DNA of 64,000 nucleotides from an uncultured Lachnospiraceae bacterium (GCA_947173495.1 CAMWFQ010000012.1:1-64000), one strand, 5' to 3'. Positions 43,654 through 53,703 are shown, numbered from the stretch's first letter. Notes: generated by a model from the sequence alone, not told the origin. Translations and numbers: made by a program.

Positions 43654-43726
43654 TAATAAGATTATGAATTTAACGGTGTTTGTATAAAACTTTTCTAAAT
43701 TTCTTTTTTATTTCTGTTTTAGCAGT

Positions 43727-43755
43727 AGATTTTTTTACTGTTTTTATTGTATAAT
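43727..43755 (+). promoter_or_regulatory. Promoter of pyrG
   Basis: Perfect TATAAT at 43750-43755. The -35 region (TAGATT, 43727-43732) is weak. The expected leader is only about 27 nt before the ATG, with no room for the CTP-sensitive attenuator known from Bacillus pyrG. Confidence 0.55.
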
Positions 43756-43788
43756 ATATACTGATTTGTTCATTTTGGAGGGTATGCT

Positions 43789-45396
43789 ATGGCTGTCAAA
43801 TATGTGTTTGTAACAGGCGGTGTGGTTTCCGGCTTAGGCAAAGGGATCACAGCTGCTTCTTTAGGAAGATTACTGAAAGCCCGGGGATATAAAGTAACGA
43901 TGCAGAAATTTGATCCCTATATTAATATTGATCCGGGAACCATGAATCCGATTCAGCACGGTGAAGTCTTTGTCACAGAGGATGGAACTGAAACTGACCT
44001 GGATCTGGGACATTATGAACGTTTTATCGACGAAAATCTGGACAAGAATTCCAATGTTACCACTGGTAAAATTTACTGGTCTGTCCTCCAGAAGGAACGT
44101 CGCGGCGACTATGGCGGCGGCACAGTTCAGGTTATTCCTCATATTACCAATGAAATCAAAAGCCGTTTCTATCGTAATTTCAGTGATGAGGAGACCCGGA
44201 TCGCCATTATTGAAGTTGGCGGAACGGTAGGAGATATTGAAAGTCAGCCATTCCTTGAGTCTATTCGTCAGTTCCAGCATGAGATTGGGCATGAAAATGC
44301 AATTTTAATCCATGTTACCCTGATTCCCTACTTAAAGGCCTCACAGGAAATGAAGACCAAGCCCACTCAGGCCAGTGTTAAGGAACTGCAGGGAATGGGA
44401 ATCTGGCCTGATATCATCGTCTGCCGAAGTGAATATCCTCTGAATCAGAGTATTAAAGATAAAATTGCCCTGTTCTGTAATGTACCGAACAATCATGTTC
44501 TGCAGAATCTTGATGTTGAATATTTATATGAAGCGCCGCTTGCGATGGAAAATGAGCATCTGGCTCAGGTCGCCTGCGAATGTCTGAATCTGAAATGTCC
44601 TGAGCCCGATCTTACAGACTGGAAATCCATGGTGGAGTCCCTGCGCACTCCCGCCGGAGAAGTCATCATTGCAATCGTGGGCAAATATGTTCAGCTTCAT
44701 GATGCTTATATCAGTGTTGTGGAAGCCTTAAAGCATGGCGGAATTTCCAATCATGTCACTGTAACCATCAAATGGATCGATTCCGAACACGTTACAAAGG
44801 AGAATGTCGATACTCTCCTGGGAGATGTAGACGGTATTTTGGTTCCCGGCGGATTTGGTCCCCGTGGCATAGAAGGCAAAATCTGTGCCATTACATATGC
44901 CCGTGTCCATCAGATTCCTTTTTTGGGGCTCTGTTTGGGTATGCAGCTTGCTATTGTCGAGTTTGCCCGCAATGTGGTGGGATTTAATGATGCTCACAGC
45001 ATTGAACTCGATCCTTCTACTACTCACCCGGTGATCGCTCTGATGCCGGATCAGAATGGTGTTGAAGATATCGGAGGAACGCTGCGCCTGGGTTCTTATC
45101 CCTGCGTGCTCGACAAGACCTCTATGGCTTATCAATTATATGGAGAGGAGATTATCCACGAACGACACAGGCACCGTTATGAAGTAAATAACGACTATCG
45201 CGCTCCACTCACAGAGCACGGAATGAAGCTGTCCGGCCACTCGCCGGATGGGCGTATCGTAGAGATGTGTGAGCTCACTGGCCATCCTTTCTTTATTGCA
45301 ACTCAGGGACATCCGGAACTGAAATCAAGACCTAACAGGCCTCATCCTCTCTTCCGCGGGCTTGTGGCTGCCTCCATGAAAAAAACGAAATGTTAA
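43789..45396 (+). CDS. pyrG: CTP synthase
   Basis: 535 residues, the standard length. It aminates UTP to CTP with glutamine and ATP. The synthetase half has the P-loop VVSGLGKGI (about 12-20), [23 protein letters not shown] and [17 protein letters not shown]. The C-terminal glutaminase has [11 protein letters not shown], the nucleophile Cys in [10 protein letters not shown] and the catalytic His/Glu in [10 protein letters not shown]. Ribosome binding site GGAGGG. It ends against the repeat remnant and terminator at 45429-45521. Confidence 0.97.
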   Translation: MAVKYVFVTGGVVSGLGKGITAASLGRLLKARGYKVTMQKFDPYINIDPGTMNPIQHGEVFVTEDGTETDLDLGHYERFIDENLDKNSNVTTGKIYWSVLQKERRGDYGGGTVQVIPHITNEIKSRFYRNFSDEETRIAIIEVGGTVGDIESQPFLESIRQFQHEIGHENAILIHVTLIPYLKASQEMKTKPTQASVKELQGMGIWPDIIVCRSEYPLNQSIKDKIALFCNVPNNHVLQNLDVEYLYEAPLAMENEHLAQVACECLNLKCPEPDLTDWKSMVESLRTPAGEVIIAIVGKYVQLHDAYISVVEALKHGGISNHVTVTIKWIDSEHVTKENVDTLLGDVDGILVPGGFGPRGIEGKICAITYARVHQIPFLGLCLGMQLAIVEFARNVVGFNDAHSIELDPSTTHPVIALMPDQNGVEDIGGTLRLGSYPCVLDKTSMAYQLYGEEIIHERHRHRYEVNNDYRAPLTEHGMKLSGHSPDGRIVEMCELTGHPFFIATQGHPELKSRPNRPHPLFRGLVAASMKKTKC

Positions 45397-45428
45397 GCAA
45401 ACGCTGACTCTCTCCGCGAGACGGCTTA

Positions 45429-45480
45429 TCAATCGAGCAGGGAACATTTTTGATCTGCCCGCGCGGACCGCATTCACACA
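45429..45480 (+). repeat. Terminator-linked nested-hairpin repeat, remnant A5 (about 0.6 unit)
   Basis: Starts ATCAATCGAGCAGGGAACA, with a degraded stem I partner CTGCCCG, and stops after the left arm of stem II (GCGCGGACCGCATTC). Its right boundary is against the T-tract side of the flagellin terminator, like the other copies. It is the only copy with a broken stem II. Confidence 0.65.
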
Positions 45481-45482
45481 AG

Positions 45483-45521
45483 AAAAGAGCTGTACCCTGC
45501 TGAGCAGGATACAGCTCTTTT
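45483..45521. terminator. Bidirectional terminator between pyrG and the flagellin gene
   Basis: AAAAGAGCTGTA (45483-45494) pairs with TACAGCTCTTTT (45510-45521), with CCTGC/GCAGG extending the stem past one mismatch. T-runs occur on both sides. Confidence 0.85.
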
Positions 45522-45539
45522 CAGTTAATTCATTTGACT

Positions 45540-46301
45540 TCAGCGGAATAGTCTTGTTACCAAAGATTCCTGCTCCATTTGTCTTCTCAGCATCAAATTT
45601 CTATATTCACTGAGGAGCTCATTTTTCTTTTTCTCGGAAATTGCTTTGGGCATATCCAGATCTTCCAGACGGCTTCTGGAGCTCAGCTGCTCTAAGGAGG
45701 CGGATGTATTATAGTTATAAGCATACTCCAAACGATTGGTAGAAGCGCCCATACCACTTCTCTGGCCGGCCACTTTCTTCATCGCATCATCGATGGACTT
45801 TAAGCTGAAATTTCCACTGGTTACATCGAAATCTTTGATCCCGAGCGCTTCCAATGTGGAATTAGCCATTTGTATTTTCATACCGCTTCCATCCGGATTA
45901 ACTGCAAGGTTCAGATCCGCCATGCTTCCATCCAGCAGTTTCTGCTCATTCAGAGAAGTACTCTTAGCCAGTGACTGAATGCCCTCTTTCAGCTGGTCTA
46001 TTTCTGCCTGATAGGTTTGTCTGTCAGAATCCGAATTCAGGCCATTCATCGAACGTACGCCCAGCTCACGCATTCTCTGCAAATAATCCATGATGCCATC
46101 CAGCGCACCATCCGCAACATTCAGAGCCCCAATGCCATCCTTAATATTTTCAGCACTGGCACTGAGCCCGTTTTCCTGTCTCTGCAGCTTTTGTCCAATG
46201 GCCAGGCCTGCCGCGTCATCCGCTGCATTGTTGATTCTCCTGCCACTGGCAATATGGGAATAAGAATCATAAATTCCACTGTTTACAGTCATGGTACTCA
46301 T
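45540..46301 (-). CDS. Short flagellin
   Basis: 253 residues. N-terminal flagellin domain is clear: SGRRINNAADDAAGLAIGQKLQ, DGIGALNVADGALDGIMDYLQRMRELGVRS and SLNEQKLLDGS. A C-terminal flagellin-like helix (about 195-250) is diverged and ends VTRLFR. Compared with canonical flagellin the usual first 20-25 residues (D0 helix, starting MRINxNxxAxN) are replaced by MSTMTVNSGIYDSYSH, and the variable D2/D3 region is almost absent. It is probably a minor or specialised filament protein rather than the main flagellin. A sigma-A-type promoter at 46341, not a sigma-D one, drives it. It sits beside GDP-fucose genes. Confidence 0.85.
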   Translation of the reverse strand: MSTMTVNSGIYDSYSHIASGRRINNAADDAAGLAIGQKLQRQENGLSASAENIKDGIGALNVADGALDGIMDYLQRMRELGVRSMNGLNSDSDRQTYQAEIDQLKEGIQSLAKSTSLNEQKLLDGSMADLNLAVNPDGSGMKIQMANSTLEALGIKDFDVTSGNFSLKSIDDAMKKVAGQRSGMGASTNRLEYAYNYNTSASLEQLSSRSRLEDLDMPKAISEKKKNELLSEYRNLMLRRQMEQESLVTRLFR

Positions 46302-46340
46302 AGCTGCACCTCCTTTCCTTTATTCTATTCCTACGTCTTT

Positions 46341-46369
46341 ATTATATAACCTTTTTCCCGGTACCGCAA
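46341..46369 (-). promoter_or_regulatory. Sigma-A-type promoter of the short flagellin gene
   Basis: TTGCGG (46364-46369), 17-nt spacer and perfect TATAAT (46341-46346) on the minus strand. No TAAA-N15-GCCGATAA (sigma-D) pattern was found upstream of the gene. Confidence 0.65.
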
Positions 46370-46378
46370 ATAGATTTC

Positions 46379-47320
46379 CTACATTCTGGCATTTTCCACA
46401 TTTTCCGCAAACCACTGATATGCCAGCTTAATCCCTTCCTCCAGTTCTATCTTATGTCTCCATCCAAGATTATGAAGCTTATCCACACTGGTAAGTTTCC
46501 GGGGAGTTCCATCCGGCATATCACGTTTCCAGGTAATCATGCCTTCGAATCCGACTGTCCTTCTGACAATCTCAGCAAGTTCTTTGATCGATATTTCTTT
46601 TCCCGTACCGATGTTTACATGTTGTTCTCCCTCATAATTTTCCAGAAGAAATACACAGGCATCCGCCATATCGTCCACATAAAGAAATTCCCGCAGAGGC
46701 TTTCCGGTTCCCCATAGCTCCACCTCCGGTAAATTTCTTATCTTTGCTTCATGAAACTTGCGTATCATCGCAGGCAATACATGTGATCCCTGCAGATCGT
46801 AATTATCATGGGGTCCATAGAGATTAGAAGGCATGCAGCTGATAAAATTATCTCCATACTGCCGCTTATAGAATTTACACATTTCAAGGCCCGCTATTTT
46901 GGCAATAGCATATGCTTCATTCGTTTCTTCCAGCGGACCGGTCAGAAGGGCCTCCTCCGGAATCGGCTGCGGAGCAAGCCTTGGATAGATACAGGTACTT
47001 CCCAGAAACAACAGCTTATTTACCTGATATCTGTGGCAGGATTCAATCACATTACACTGAATCTGCAGATTTTCATAAGCAAATTCTGCCGGCTCCGTAT
47101 TGTTTGCATGGATACCTCCTACCTTTGCAGCCGCAAGTACAACGATATCCGGTCTCTCCTCCTCGAAAAATTTTCGCACCAGACTCTGGTCTGTCAGATC
47201 CAGTTCCATATGCGTCCTTCCTATAATATTCCCATACCCCTTTGAGTTCAATGCCCTGACAATTGCACTGCCCACCAGCCCTCTGTGACCGGCTACATAG
47301 ATTTTATCTGTTTTCTTCAA
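46379..47320 (-). CDS. fcl: GDP-L-fucose synthase
   Basis: 313 residues. Extended short-chain dehydrogenase: [14 protein letters not shown] as the NADPH loop, [48 protein letters not shown] (Ser/Tyr-Lys-containing catalytic core, spread across residues 108-155), then [30 protein letters not shown]. It completes GDP-L-fucose synthesis from the product of Gmd. TTG start at 47320 with GGGGGAAGAAAT. It lies downstream of the Gmd and GT-C-like genes in one operon. Confidence 0.95.
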   Translation of the reverse strand: MKKTDKIYVAGHRGLVGSAIVRALNSKGYGNIIGRTHMELDLTDQSLVRKFFEEERPDIVVLAAAKVGGIHANNTEPAEFAYENLQIQCNVIESCHRYQVNKLLFLGSTCIYPRLAPQPIPEEALLTGPLEETNEAYAIAKIAGLEMCKFYKRQYGDNFISCMPSNLYGPHDNYDLQGSHVLPAMIRKFHEAKIRNLPEVELWGTGKPLREFLYVDDMADACVFLLENYEGEQHVNIGTGKEISIKELAEIVRRTVGFEGMITWKRDMPDGTPRKLTSVDKLHNLGWRHKIELEEGIKLAYQWFAENVENARM

Positions 47321-47351
47321 ATTTCTTCCCCCTTTTTATTCCAGCGCGCTT

Positions 47352-49031
47352 TTATTGATGAATGACATCCTTGAATCCCTCCTCTATGGTCTCTCCTCTG
47401 AAAATGTCCTCTGCCTTCAAAGGCGATGCCGGAAAAACATCATACCCTGTTCTGTCTCCATCCACCGGGTAATAAAAGGTATACCCATGCAGTACATAAG
47501 ATTGCATTTCAAACCTTTCATAATCCTTCTGTTTTATTATATATTCTGCTGTGGCGCCTCTGACTGCTTCTGCGCCGAAACTCGTCAGTTTATAAGCTCC
47601 CACAAGTATAAGCGCAATCATATAAATCCTGAACCTGTCCAGATGGGGGCTTATAATCAGATAAAAATGTCCCCATATTAAAACCGCTGTCAGCCACAGG
47701 AATACACATCCATATCGAATCAGCGGCGCACTGAACAGCCAGAACAAAAAGCAGGCTGTAAACGTTATTTCCACATGTATATAATCCATCAGGGATGTTT
47801 TTCTCCGGATTAACACATAAATAATGAAAAAAAACAAACATACTGTACCGCTTATCGCCATTATAAAGAAGAGCTTATTGGTTCCATCCAGGTTCTGAAA
47901 CCATTCAGGCAGCCATGACCCTGCAGGTTCTCCATATCTTTTCACATCTGTGAAGCCTCTGCCCCATACCTGAATTTCTCTGGCATCGTAATCTGCCATA
48001 TTGGAGGGTATTTTAAAGTCAAAAGAGAATAGATCAATAGAGGTAAACGGGTAGATCAGCCATCCGGACAAAATAATATTTCGGACTAAAAAGGGGATCG
48101 CTGTCAGGATTCCCACACCAAAAAATCTGCCGATTTCCTTAAATCGCTTTTCCTTTATCATGACAGCCGCCGGTTTCAATACCAGTATGAGAATCATTGC
48201 TCCGGAAAGCTTAACTGTAAATATCAATACGCAGAAAACACTCAGCATGGCATAAGGTAAGTAAGATGTTTCCCTGTTTTCTATCAGCTCCAACCACCTG
48301 ATTACCACAAAAAATACAAGCAGAACCATAAAATAATCAGAAGCAGGCGAGATCATCTCATCAAATATATTCAGAAGATAGTAAACACCCAGGATCCTCG
48401 CAAAATCTGATAAAACAGGCTTATGAAGAAGTGATCTGGTAACGCGATTCCCTTCCATTCCCTCTGCACACACTACAGCAAGCAAAAAGGCAAGAAACCC
48501 CGCACAGCAATGATAAGACTGTCCTCCCAGAAAAGACATACTGTACAGCGCAGAAAGGCAAAATGCCGAACTGTTATAGGCTAGTCTGCTATGCAGATTT
48601 CCAAGCCCCGGTACTACTCCATATTCTTCAATCCATCGGATACTCTGTGCATGGTAAAGACTTGTATCGTAATGAATGATTCCTGTAGAGGTACCGTATG
48701 CAAAAAGCAGGAACAAAACCAACAGGATAATCGCTTTCATTGGCCTGATTGTCAGCCTGCATGTATGAAGATTGTCTGCAAATTCCCTTCTGAAAAGAAA
48801 AATACAGATAATACATCCGCCTGTAAGGAACAGGTTTGCAAAAAAACCCACTTTCCAGAAAATACTGAAAAACTGGGAATAAACTGTCATTACTCCTATA
48901 CCAGCATACAGACAGTTCACCTGCCTCCTGCACCGGAACCCCTGATTCCCCGCAATAACTCTGATACATGCAAAGCCAGTCACATAACAGGTAATCAGCA
49001 TATACAGCCAGATTATTATAACCGACAACAT
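47352..49031 (-). CDS. GT-C-like multi-pass membrane protein (LIC_10190-like)
   Basis: 559 residues, about 12 membrane segments. The luminal/external motif HYDTSLYHAQSIRWIEEYGVVPGLGNLHSRLAYNS resembles membrane proteins named LIC_10190 family (recalled, not verified), which look like PMT/GT-C-type glycosyltransferases with an acidic catalytic site (D-T-S-L-Y-H). Its C-terminal 50 residues form a soluble tail with FYYPVDGDRTGYD. It sits in frame order between gmd (4-bp gap) and fcl (31-bp gap), which strongly suggests it uses or follows GDP-L-fucose, perhaps by adding fucose-containing sugar to a surface or flagellar target. Acceptor unknown. Confidence 0.7.
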   Translation of the reverse strand: MLSVIIIWLYMLITCYVTGFACIRVIAGNQGFRCRRQVNCLYAGIGVMTVYSQFFSIFWKVGFFANLFLTGGCIICIFLFRREFADNLHTCRLTIRPMKAIILLVLFLLFAYGTSTGIIHYDTSLYHAQSIRWIEEYGVVPGLGNLHSRLAYNSSAFCLSALYSMSFLGGQSYHCCAGFLAFLLAVVCAEGMEGNRVTRSLLHKPVLSDFARILGVYYLLNIFDEMISPASDYFMVLLVFFVVIRWLELIENRETSYLPYAMLSVFCVLIFTVKLSGAMILILVLKPAAVMIKEKRFKEIGRFFGVGILTAIPFLVRNIILSGWLIYPFTSIDLFSFDFKIPSNMADYDAREIQVWGRGFTDVKRYGEPAGSWLPEWFQNLDGTNKLFFIMAISGTVCLFFFIIYVLIRRKTSLMDYIHVEITFTACFLFWLFSAPLIRYGCVFLWLTAVLIWGHFYLIISPHLDRFRIYMIALILVGAYKLTSFGAEAVRGATAEYIIKQKDYERFEMQSYVLHGYTFYYPVDGDRTGYDVFPASPLKAEDIFRGETIEEGFKDVIHQ

Positions 49032-49035
49032 CTGA

Positions 49036-50106
49036 TCATCCTCTTTTGTTCTTCCTGTATTCTCTGCTGCTTATCCCCGCCACCTCTTTCAGATCAGAGT
49101 CTGTCATCATGGATACCAGCTTCTGAAAATCAACTTTTCGTTTCCATCCAAGGGTCTTTTCCGCTTTGGCGGCATTTCCCCACAGAAACTCAACCTCCGC
49201 CGGACGATAAAATTCCGGATTTACATCCACCAGGAGTCTGCCTGTTTCCGCATCAAATCCTTTTTCATCAATCCCGCTTCCTTCCCACCGGATTCCAATC
49301 CCCAGCTCCCGGAAAGCTGTTTCTACAAACTCCCTGACGGTATGAGTCTCATTGGTTGCAAGCACATAGTCATCCGGCTTATCCTGCTGCAGCATCAACC
49401 ACATGCCCTCCACATAATCTCCCGCAAACCCCCAGTCCCGTCTGGCATTCATATTCCCCAGCGAAAGCTTCTCCTGCTTTCCCGCAATTATATTTGCAAT
49501 AGCCAGGGTAATTTTTCTGGTAACAAAATTCTCGCCGCGTCTTGGCGATTCATGGTTGAATAAAATCCCATTACAGGCAAACATATTATAAGATTCTCTG
49601 TAATTCACTGTAATCCAATAAGAATATAATTTTGCTGCTCCATAAGGACTTTTGGGGTAAAAAGGTGTTGTCTCACTTTGAGGAGCGGTTTCGGGAATCC
49701 CTCCAAACAATTCAGATGTAGATGCCTGATAATATCTACAGTTACCACCATTTACACGAATCGCTTCCAGGAGTTTAAGTGTACTCACTCCCGTAGCCTC
49801 CGCCGTATACTCCGGGACCTCGAAAGACACTCCCACATGAGATTGCGCCGCAAGATTGTACACTTCTGCGGGACGGATTTCCGCAATCAGTCTCATTAAA
49901 TTGCTGGCGTCTGTGGTATCCGCATAATGGAGGAAGAACTTAACCTTATAATAATCCGAATGGATAATCGAATCGATCCTGGAAGTATTACTGATACTGT
50001 GCCGCCGCGTCAGGCCGTGTACCTCGTACCCTTTCGCAAGCAAAAACTCAGCCAGGTAGGAGCCGTCCTGACCGGTAATCCCTGTAATTAATGCTGTTTT
50101 CTGCAT
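49036..50106 (-). CDS. gmd: GDP-mannose 4,6-dehydratase
   Basis: 356 residues. SDR family: NADP loop [51 protein letters not shown] (the Tyr/Lys catalytic pair) and [17 protein letters not shown]. It converts GDP-mannose to GDP-4-keto-6-deoxymannose, the first step to GDP-L-fucose. Start ATG at 50106 after AGGAGATATGAT. Upstream ORF codons run into yuiD. First enzyme of the gmd-membrane protein-fcl operon. Confidence 0.96.
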   Translation of the reverse strand: MQKTALITGITGQDGSYLAEFLLAKGYEVHGLTRRHSISNTSRIDSIIHSDYYKVKFFLHYADTTDASNLMRLIAEIRPAEVYNLAAQSHVGVSFEVPEYTAEATGVSTLKLLEAIRVNGGNCRYYQASTSELFGGIPETAPQSETTPFYPKSPYGAAKLYSYWITVNYRESYNMFACNGILFNHESPRRGENFVTRKITLAIANIIAGKQEKLSLGNMNARRDWGFAGDYVEGMWLMLQQDKPDDYVLATNETHTVREFVETAFRELGIGIRWEGSGIDEKGFDAETGRLLVDVNPEFYRPAEVEFLWGNAAKAEKTLGWKRKVDFQKLVSMMTDSDLKEVAGISSREYRKNKRG

Positions 50107-50125
50107 ATCATATCTCCTTTTAATA

Positions 50126-50584
50126 TTATATAGCTGTTCCGATAAGCAGCGCAATTATAATGCCTAATATTGCTCCCATCAGAACCTGGAGGGGCGTATG
50201 ACCGACAAATTCCTTCAGCTTCTCTTCCGCACTGATAGGCTTCCCCATATTCGTGAGCACTTCCAGCATTTCATTTAAGACCCTGCCCTGCTTCCCAGTC
50301 TCGCGACGAACGCCCATAGCATCATACATAACAATAATTGCCAGCATTACCGCTATAGCGAATTCAAAACTGCCTCCCCCATATTTCAATCCCGCAGAAG
50401 TAGCCAGTCCACATACTGTTGCCGAATGTGAGCTGGGCATTCCCCCTCCCCCTACCATTCTTTCTGCAACAAATTCTCTGGTAATAAACATGTGAATCAA
50501 TGTTTTCAATACCTGGGCAACAAACCAGCCTGAAATCGCTGAAATGAATATCTGATTATGAAGCATTTCATCAATAAAGTTCAT
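50126..50584 (-). CDS. Divergent PAP2-family (DUF212, YuiD-like) membrane protein
   Basis: 152 residues with four membrane segments. The phosphatase-like signature is kept: [31 protein letters not shown] (the Ser-His pair) and a C-terminal [14 protein letters not shown]. Divergent PAP2 proteins are probably lipid phosphatases or undecaprenyl pyrophosphate-related enzymes, but this family lacks direct biochemical proof. Only 19 bp upstream of gmd in the same direction, so it may be the first gene of the fucose operon, driven by the promoter at 50614. Confidence 0.88.
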   Translation of the reverse strand: MNFIDEMLHNQIFISAISGWFVAQVLKTLIHMFITREFVAERMVGGGGMPSSHSATVCGLATSAGLKYGGGSFEFAIAVMLAIIVMYDAMGVRRETGKQGRVLNEMLEVLTNMGKPISAEEKLKEFVGHTPLQVLMGAILGIIIALLIGTAI

Positions 50585-50613
50585 TATCTACCCTCTTATA
50601 ATTTGTTTTTTCT

Positions 50614-50642
50614 ATTTTACTCTTTAATTTCTGTTTAGACAA
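50614..50642 (-). promoter_or_regulatory. Promoter of the yuiD-gmd-fcl operon
   Basis: TTGTCT (50637-50642), 17-nt spacer and TAAAAT (50614-50619) on the minus strand, 30 bp before the start of the DUF212 gene. Confidence 0.6.
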
Positions 50643-50747
50643 GACTTCATCTTAGTCGTTGCTGCCTGTTCTGTTATAAATTATATTTTGTATGGCTTTC
50701 GTAACAATTTCTTAATATTTTTGTATCCTTTTTTACATATTTTGTTA

Positions 50748-50776
50748 GTGACGCATGCTTTCTTATATGTTATAAT
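50748..50776 (+). promoter_or_regulatory. Promoter of the DUF3048 gene
   Basis: GTGACG (50748-50753), 17-nt spacer and perfect TATAAT (50771-50776), divergent from the fucose operon promoter. Confidence 0.55.
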
Positions 50777-50833
50777 AAAAGCCGTGTGGTTTTATAAATC
50801 ATTACTTTGATAAATCGAAAGTGAGGAAACAAG

Positions 50834-51988
50834 ATGAAAAAATTGCAGATTATTTTTCTTGTAGCCTTATCTTCTCTCTTATTATTTGGCTGTGGGAAAG
50901 ATGCGGAAGAAACTGTCCAGCCAATCGTTGAACCCATTGTTGAGGCTCAGCCCAAAGCAGAGGATAATACAGAGAATGAGGATGAAGCCGAAGAGCCAGA
51001 TGATTCCGACGTACCTCCTGCGGAAGGCATGGTACGAAGCAGAATTACGAATGAATGGGTAGATGAGGAAATTGATAAGACCCGCCCTGTTGCGATTATG
51101 ATTCCCAACAGTAACACCGCCAGCCATTATGGCCTTTCCAATGCTTCTGTTCTTTATGAGTGTAATGTAGAAGGCAGTATGACAAGATTAATGGCCATAT
51201 TTGATGACTGGAGTAACATTGAAAAACTCGGGAACATCAGAAGCAGCCGGGATTATTATATTTACTGGGCATTTGAATGGGATGCTATTTATATCCATTA
51301 TGGCGGTCCTTTTTACATAGATGATCTTGTAGGAAGATCTGATACACAAAATGTGAATTGTATTAATTTTAAAAACGCAACCTTCAGGGACAGCGCTAAA
51401 AACTCCACTGATAATGCGTTTACAAGCACTGAAAGAATCAAGGAAGCTGCCAAATATTATGACTATCCTCTCGAGTACAGAGACGATTATGCAGATGAAC
51501 AGCATTATATTTTTGCTTCCGAACAGGATCCTAATACTTTGGAACAGTATTCTGATGCAATTACAGCTGCCAAAGTAGACATGTCTCCTGCTTATCCTGT
51601 TACGAACTGTTATTTTGAATATAATGAAAGTACAGGACTGTATGAGAGGTTCCAGCATCTTTCAGGTGACAGCGACGGTCCTCACATTGATCTGGCAAAC
51701 AACCAGCAGCTCGCATTTAAAAATCTGCTGATTCAGAATACTTATTTTGAGGTAAGAGATCAAAAAGGGTATCTTTCTTTCCAATGTCATGACACCACCC
51801 GGGATGGCTGGTTTTTCACCAACGGAAAAGGAATTCATGTCACCTGGGAAAAAACGTCCGATTACGGCGCTACCCGGTACTTCGATGATGATGGAAACGA
51901 GATTAAGCTAAATACCGGAAAAACCATGGTTTGTATTCTTGAAGATGGAGATACCTTTACAGTTGACGGATCAACCATCGGAAACTGA
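50834..51988 (+). CDS. DUF3048 lipoprotein (YerB-like)
   Basis: 384 residues. Signal peptide with lipobox LLLFGC (Cys about 20), an acidic linker (about 25-60, DNTENEDEAEEPDDSD), then the DUF3048 domain: TRPVAIMIPNSNTASHYGLSNASVLYEC, RLMAIFDD, LGNIRSSRDYYIYWA and AIYIHYGGP. The C-terminal subdomain (DUF3048_C) has HDTTRDGWFFTNGKGIHVTWEK. YerB of Bacillus is the best known relative and its function is not understood; a link to the cell envelope is likely. Ribosome binding site GTGAGGAAACAAG. Confidence 0.92.
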   Translation: MKKLQIIFLVALSSLLLFGCGKDAEETVQPIVEPIVEAQPKAEDNTENEDEAEEPDDSDVPPAEGMVRSRITNEWVDEEIDKTRPVAIMIPNSNTASHYGLSNASVLYECNVEGSMTRLMAIFDDWSNIEKLGNIRSSRDYYIYWAFEWDAIYIHYGGPFYIDDLVGRSDTQNVNCINFKNATFRDSAKNSTDNAFTSTERIKEAAKYYDYPLEYRDDYADEQHYIFASEQDPNTLEQYSDAITAAKVDMSPAYPVTNCYFEYNESTGLYERFQHLSGDSDGPHIDLANNQQLAFKNLLIQNTYFEVRDQKGYLSFQCHDTTRDGWFFTNGKGIHVTWEKTSDYGATRYFDDDGNEIKLNTGKTMVCILEDGDTFTVDGSTIGN

Positions 51989-52013
51989 GTTTATCTTAAT
52001 TAATGTTTATTTT

Positions 52014-52045
52014 AAAAGCCCTGTGAGATCCTCACAGGGCTTAAA
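52014..52045. terminator. Hairpin between DUF3048 and HPr genes
   Basis: TAAAAGCCCTGTGAG pairs with CTCACAGGGCTTAAAA. It separates convergent genes. T-runs are short, so terminator activity is likely but not strong. Confidence 0.6.
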
Positions 52046-52055
52046 ATATTTGCTG

Positions 52056-52319
52056 TTATTCGCCTAAACCATTTTCAATTGCCTTTATCAGGGTCTGAAG
52101 AGCAACTTCCTCGTCCTCTCCTTCACAGATAAATTCAACCTCATCCCCACACTTCACGCAAGCTCCCAATACGCTCAACACACTTTTAGCATTTGCAGTA
52201 TTATCCTTAAATGTAAAAGTTATCAATGATTTAAACTGCATTGCCTCCTTACACAAGATGCCGGCCGGCCTCAAGTGAAGACCTGTTGGGTTCTTAATAA
52301 CCACTTTTTGGCTTACCAT
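52056..52319 (-). CDS. ptsH: HPr phosphocarrier protein
   Basis: 87 residues. The catalytic loop reads NPTGLHLRPAG with His-15 present (Leu replaces the usual Ala after it), and the regulatory serine lies in AKSVLSVLG at position 47. This copy can act as a phosphocarrier, unlike the Crh-like protein at 34317. It follows glmM by 34 bp on the same strand and may be transcribed with it. No ptsI is in the window. Confidence 0.88.
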   Translation of the reverse strand: MVSQKVVIKNPTGLHLRPAGILCKEAMQFKSLITFTFKDNTANAKSVLSVLGACVKCGDEVEFICEGEDEEVALQTLIKAIENGLGE

Positions 52320-52353
52320 ACCTTCTTCCCTCCAATTCCTTTTTATTTGTCAG

Positions 52354-53703
52354 CTACAGCATAATATTTTGAATCAACTCAGCAAGCTCTCTTGCATCAT
52401 TTTCTATCATACGCTGGTCTTTGCCTTCTATCATAACACGGACCAGCGGCTCCGTTCCTGAAGGTCTGATCAGCACTCTTCCCTCTCCCGCAAATTTGTC
52501 GGTAAGCTTTCGTATTGCATCCTCAATTTCAGGATATTCCATATACCTTTCCTTTTTATGATTGGGAACCTTTGCATTTACAAGCGCCTGCGGAAGTACC
52601 TCCATGACAGATGCAAGCTCAGATAAAGGTTTTCCTGTTTCTACAATTACCTTTAACAAATGGAGTGCACTTAATAATCCATCGCCTGTGGTATTTTCCT
52701 TCAGGAAAATAATATGGCCTGACTGTTCGCCGCCAAGACTGGCTCCGATCTCTTTCATCCTCTCAAGGACGTATCTGTCTCCGACCTTTGTCTGTTCCAT
52801 ATGAATGCCATTTTTTTCTCCCATCAGGAAAAATCCCAAATTACTCATGACAGTTGCTACAATCGTATTATCAGTCAGCTCACCGTTTTCCTTCATATGA
52901 TTTCCCACGATTGCCATTATCTGATCGCCATCCACCACATTCCCCAATTCATCAACTGCAAGCACTCTGTCGGCGTCCCCATCAAACGCAATTCCTATAT
53001 TTGCTCTCTCATATACTACCCTGGCCCGCAATTCCTCCATATGGGTAGAACCACAATTTGCATTGATGTTTGTGCCGTCCGGTATATTATGGATTGCTAC
53101 AATATTACCACCAAGCTCCCGCAGGGCCTCAACCGAAGTATAATAAGATGCGCCCTCCGCGCAATCCACTACAATCTTAAGCCCGGTCAGATCTACATTA
53201 ACAGATCGAATAGAATGATTAATGTATTCCTCTCTTGCATCTGTACGATATTTAATCTTTCCAACATTGGCTCCTATGGGAAACTTAATTCCGTTCATAT
53301 CACTTTTAATAATGGCTTCAATTTCATCCTCCAGTTCATCCGGAAGCTTATAACCATTTCCATCAAAGAATTTGATTCCGTTAAACTCTACCGGGTTATG
53401 GGAGGCCGATATCACAACTCCTGCATCTACCTTATATTTTCTGGTAAGGTAAGCAACTGCCGGCGTCGGAAGCACCCCTACATAAACTGCATTTGCTCCG
53501 ACAGAACAAATACCTGCCATTAATGCATTTGCCAGCATATCTCCGGAAATTCTGGTATCACATCCTACCATTATGGTAGGCCTGTGCATATTTTCTTTGG
53601 TAAGTACATATGCTCCTGCCTGCCCAAGCTGCATGGCGAGCAACGGAGTAAGCTCATCATTTGCCACCCCTCTGACACCATCTGTACCAAACAATCTACT
53701 CAT
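52354..53703 (-). CDS. glmM: Phosphoglucosamine mutase
   Basis: 449 residues. It makes glucosamine 1-phosphate for UDP-GlcNAc. Active-site serine in VVISASHNPVEFNG (Ser-101), metal loop FDGDADRVLA, sugar-binding GGEQSGHI and phosphate-binding RPSGTEPLVRVM near the C-terminus. It overlaps cdaR by eight bases. The cdaA-cdaR-glmM order is conserved in Firmicutes, where GlmM binds and inhibits CdaA. Confidence 0.97.
   Translation of the reverse strand: MSRLFGTDGVRGVANDELTPLLAMQLGQAGAYVLTKENMHRPTIMVGCDTRISGDMLANALMAGICSVGANAVYVGVLPTPAVAYLTRKYKVDAGVVISASHNPVEFNGIKFFDGNGYKLPDELEDEIEAIIKSDMNGIKFPIGANVGKIKYRTDAREEYINHSIRSVNVDLTGLKIVVDCAEGASYYTSVEALRELGGNIVAIHNIPDGTNINANCGSTHMEELRARVVYERANIGIAFDGDADRVLAVDELGNVVDGDQIMAIVGNHMKENGELTDNTIVATVMSNLGFFLMGEKNGIHMEQTKVGDRYVLERMKEIGASLGGEQSGHIIFLKENTTGDGLLSALHLLKVIVETGKPLSELASVMEVLPQALVNAKVPNHKKERYMEYPEIEDAIRKLTDKFAGEGRVLIRPSGTEPLVRVMIEGKDQRMIENDARELAELIQNIML

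Noticed and set aside
43756-43788. CTP-sensing attenuator before pyrG
   Set aside because: The leader is too short and has no terminator hairpin or G-run.
46302-46378. Sigma-D promoter for the flagellin gene
   Set aside because: No TAAA and GCCGATAA-like pair at the right spacing; a sigma-A pair fits better.
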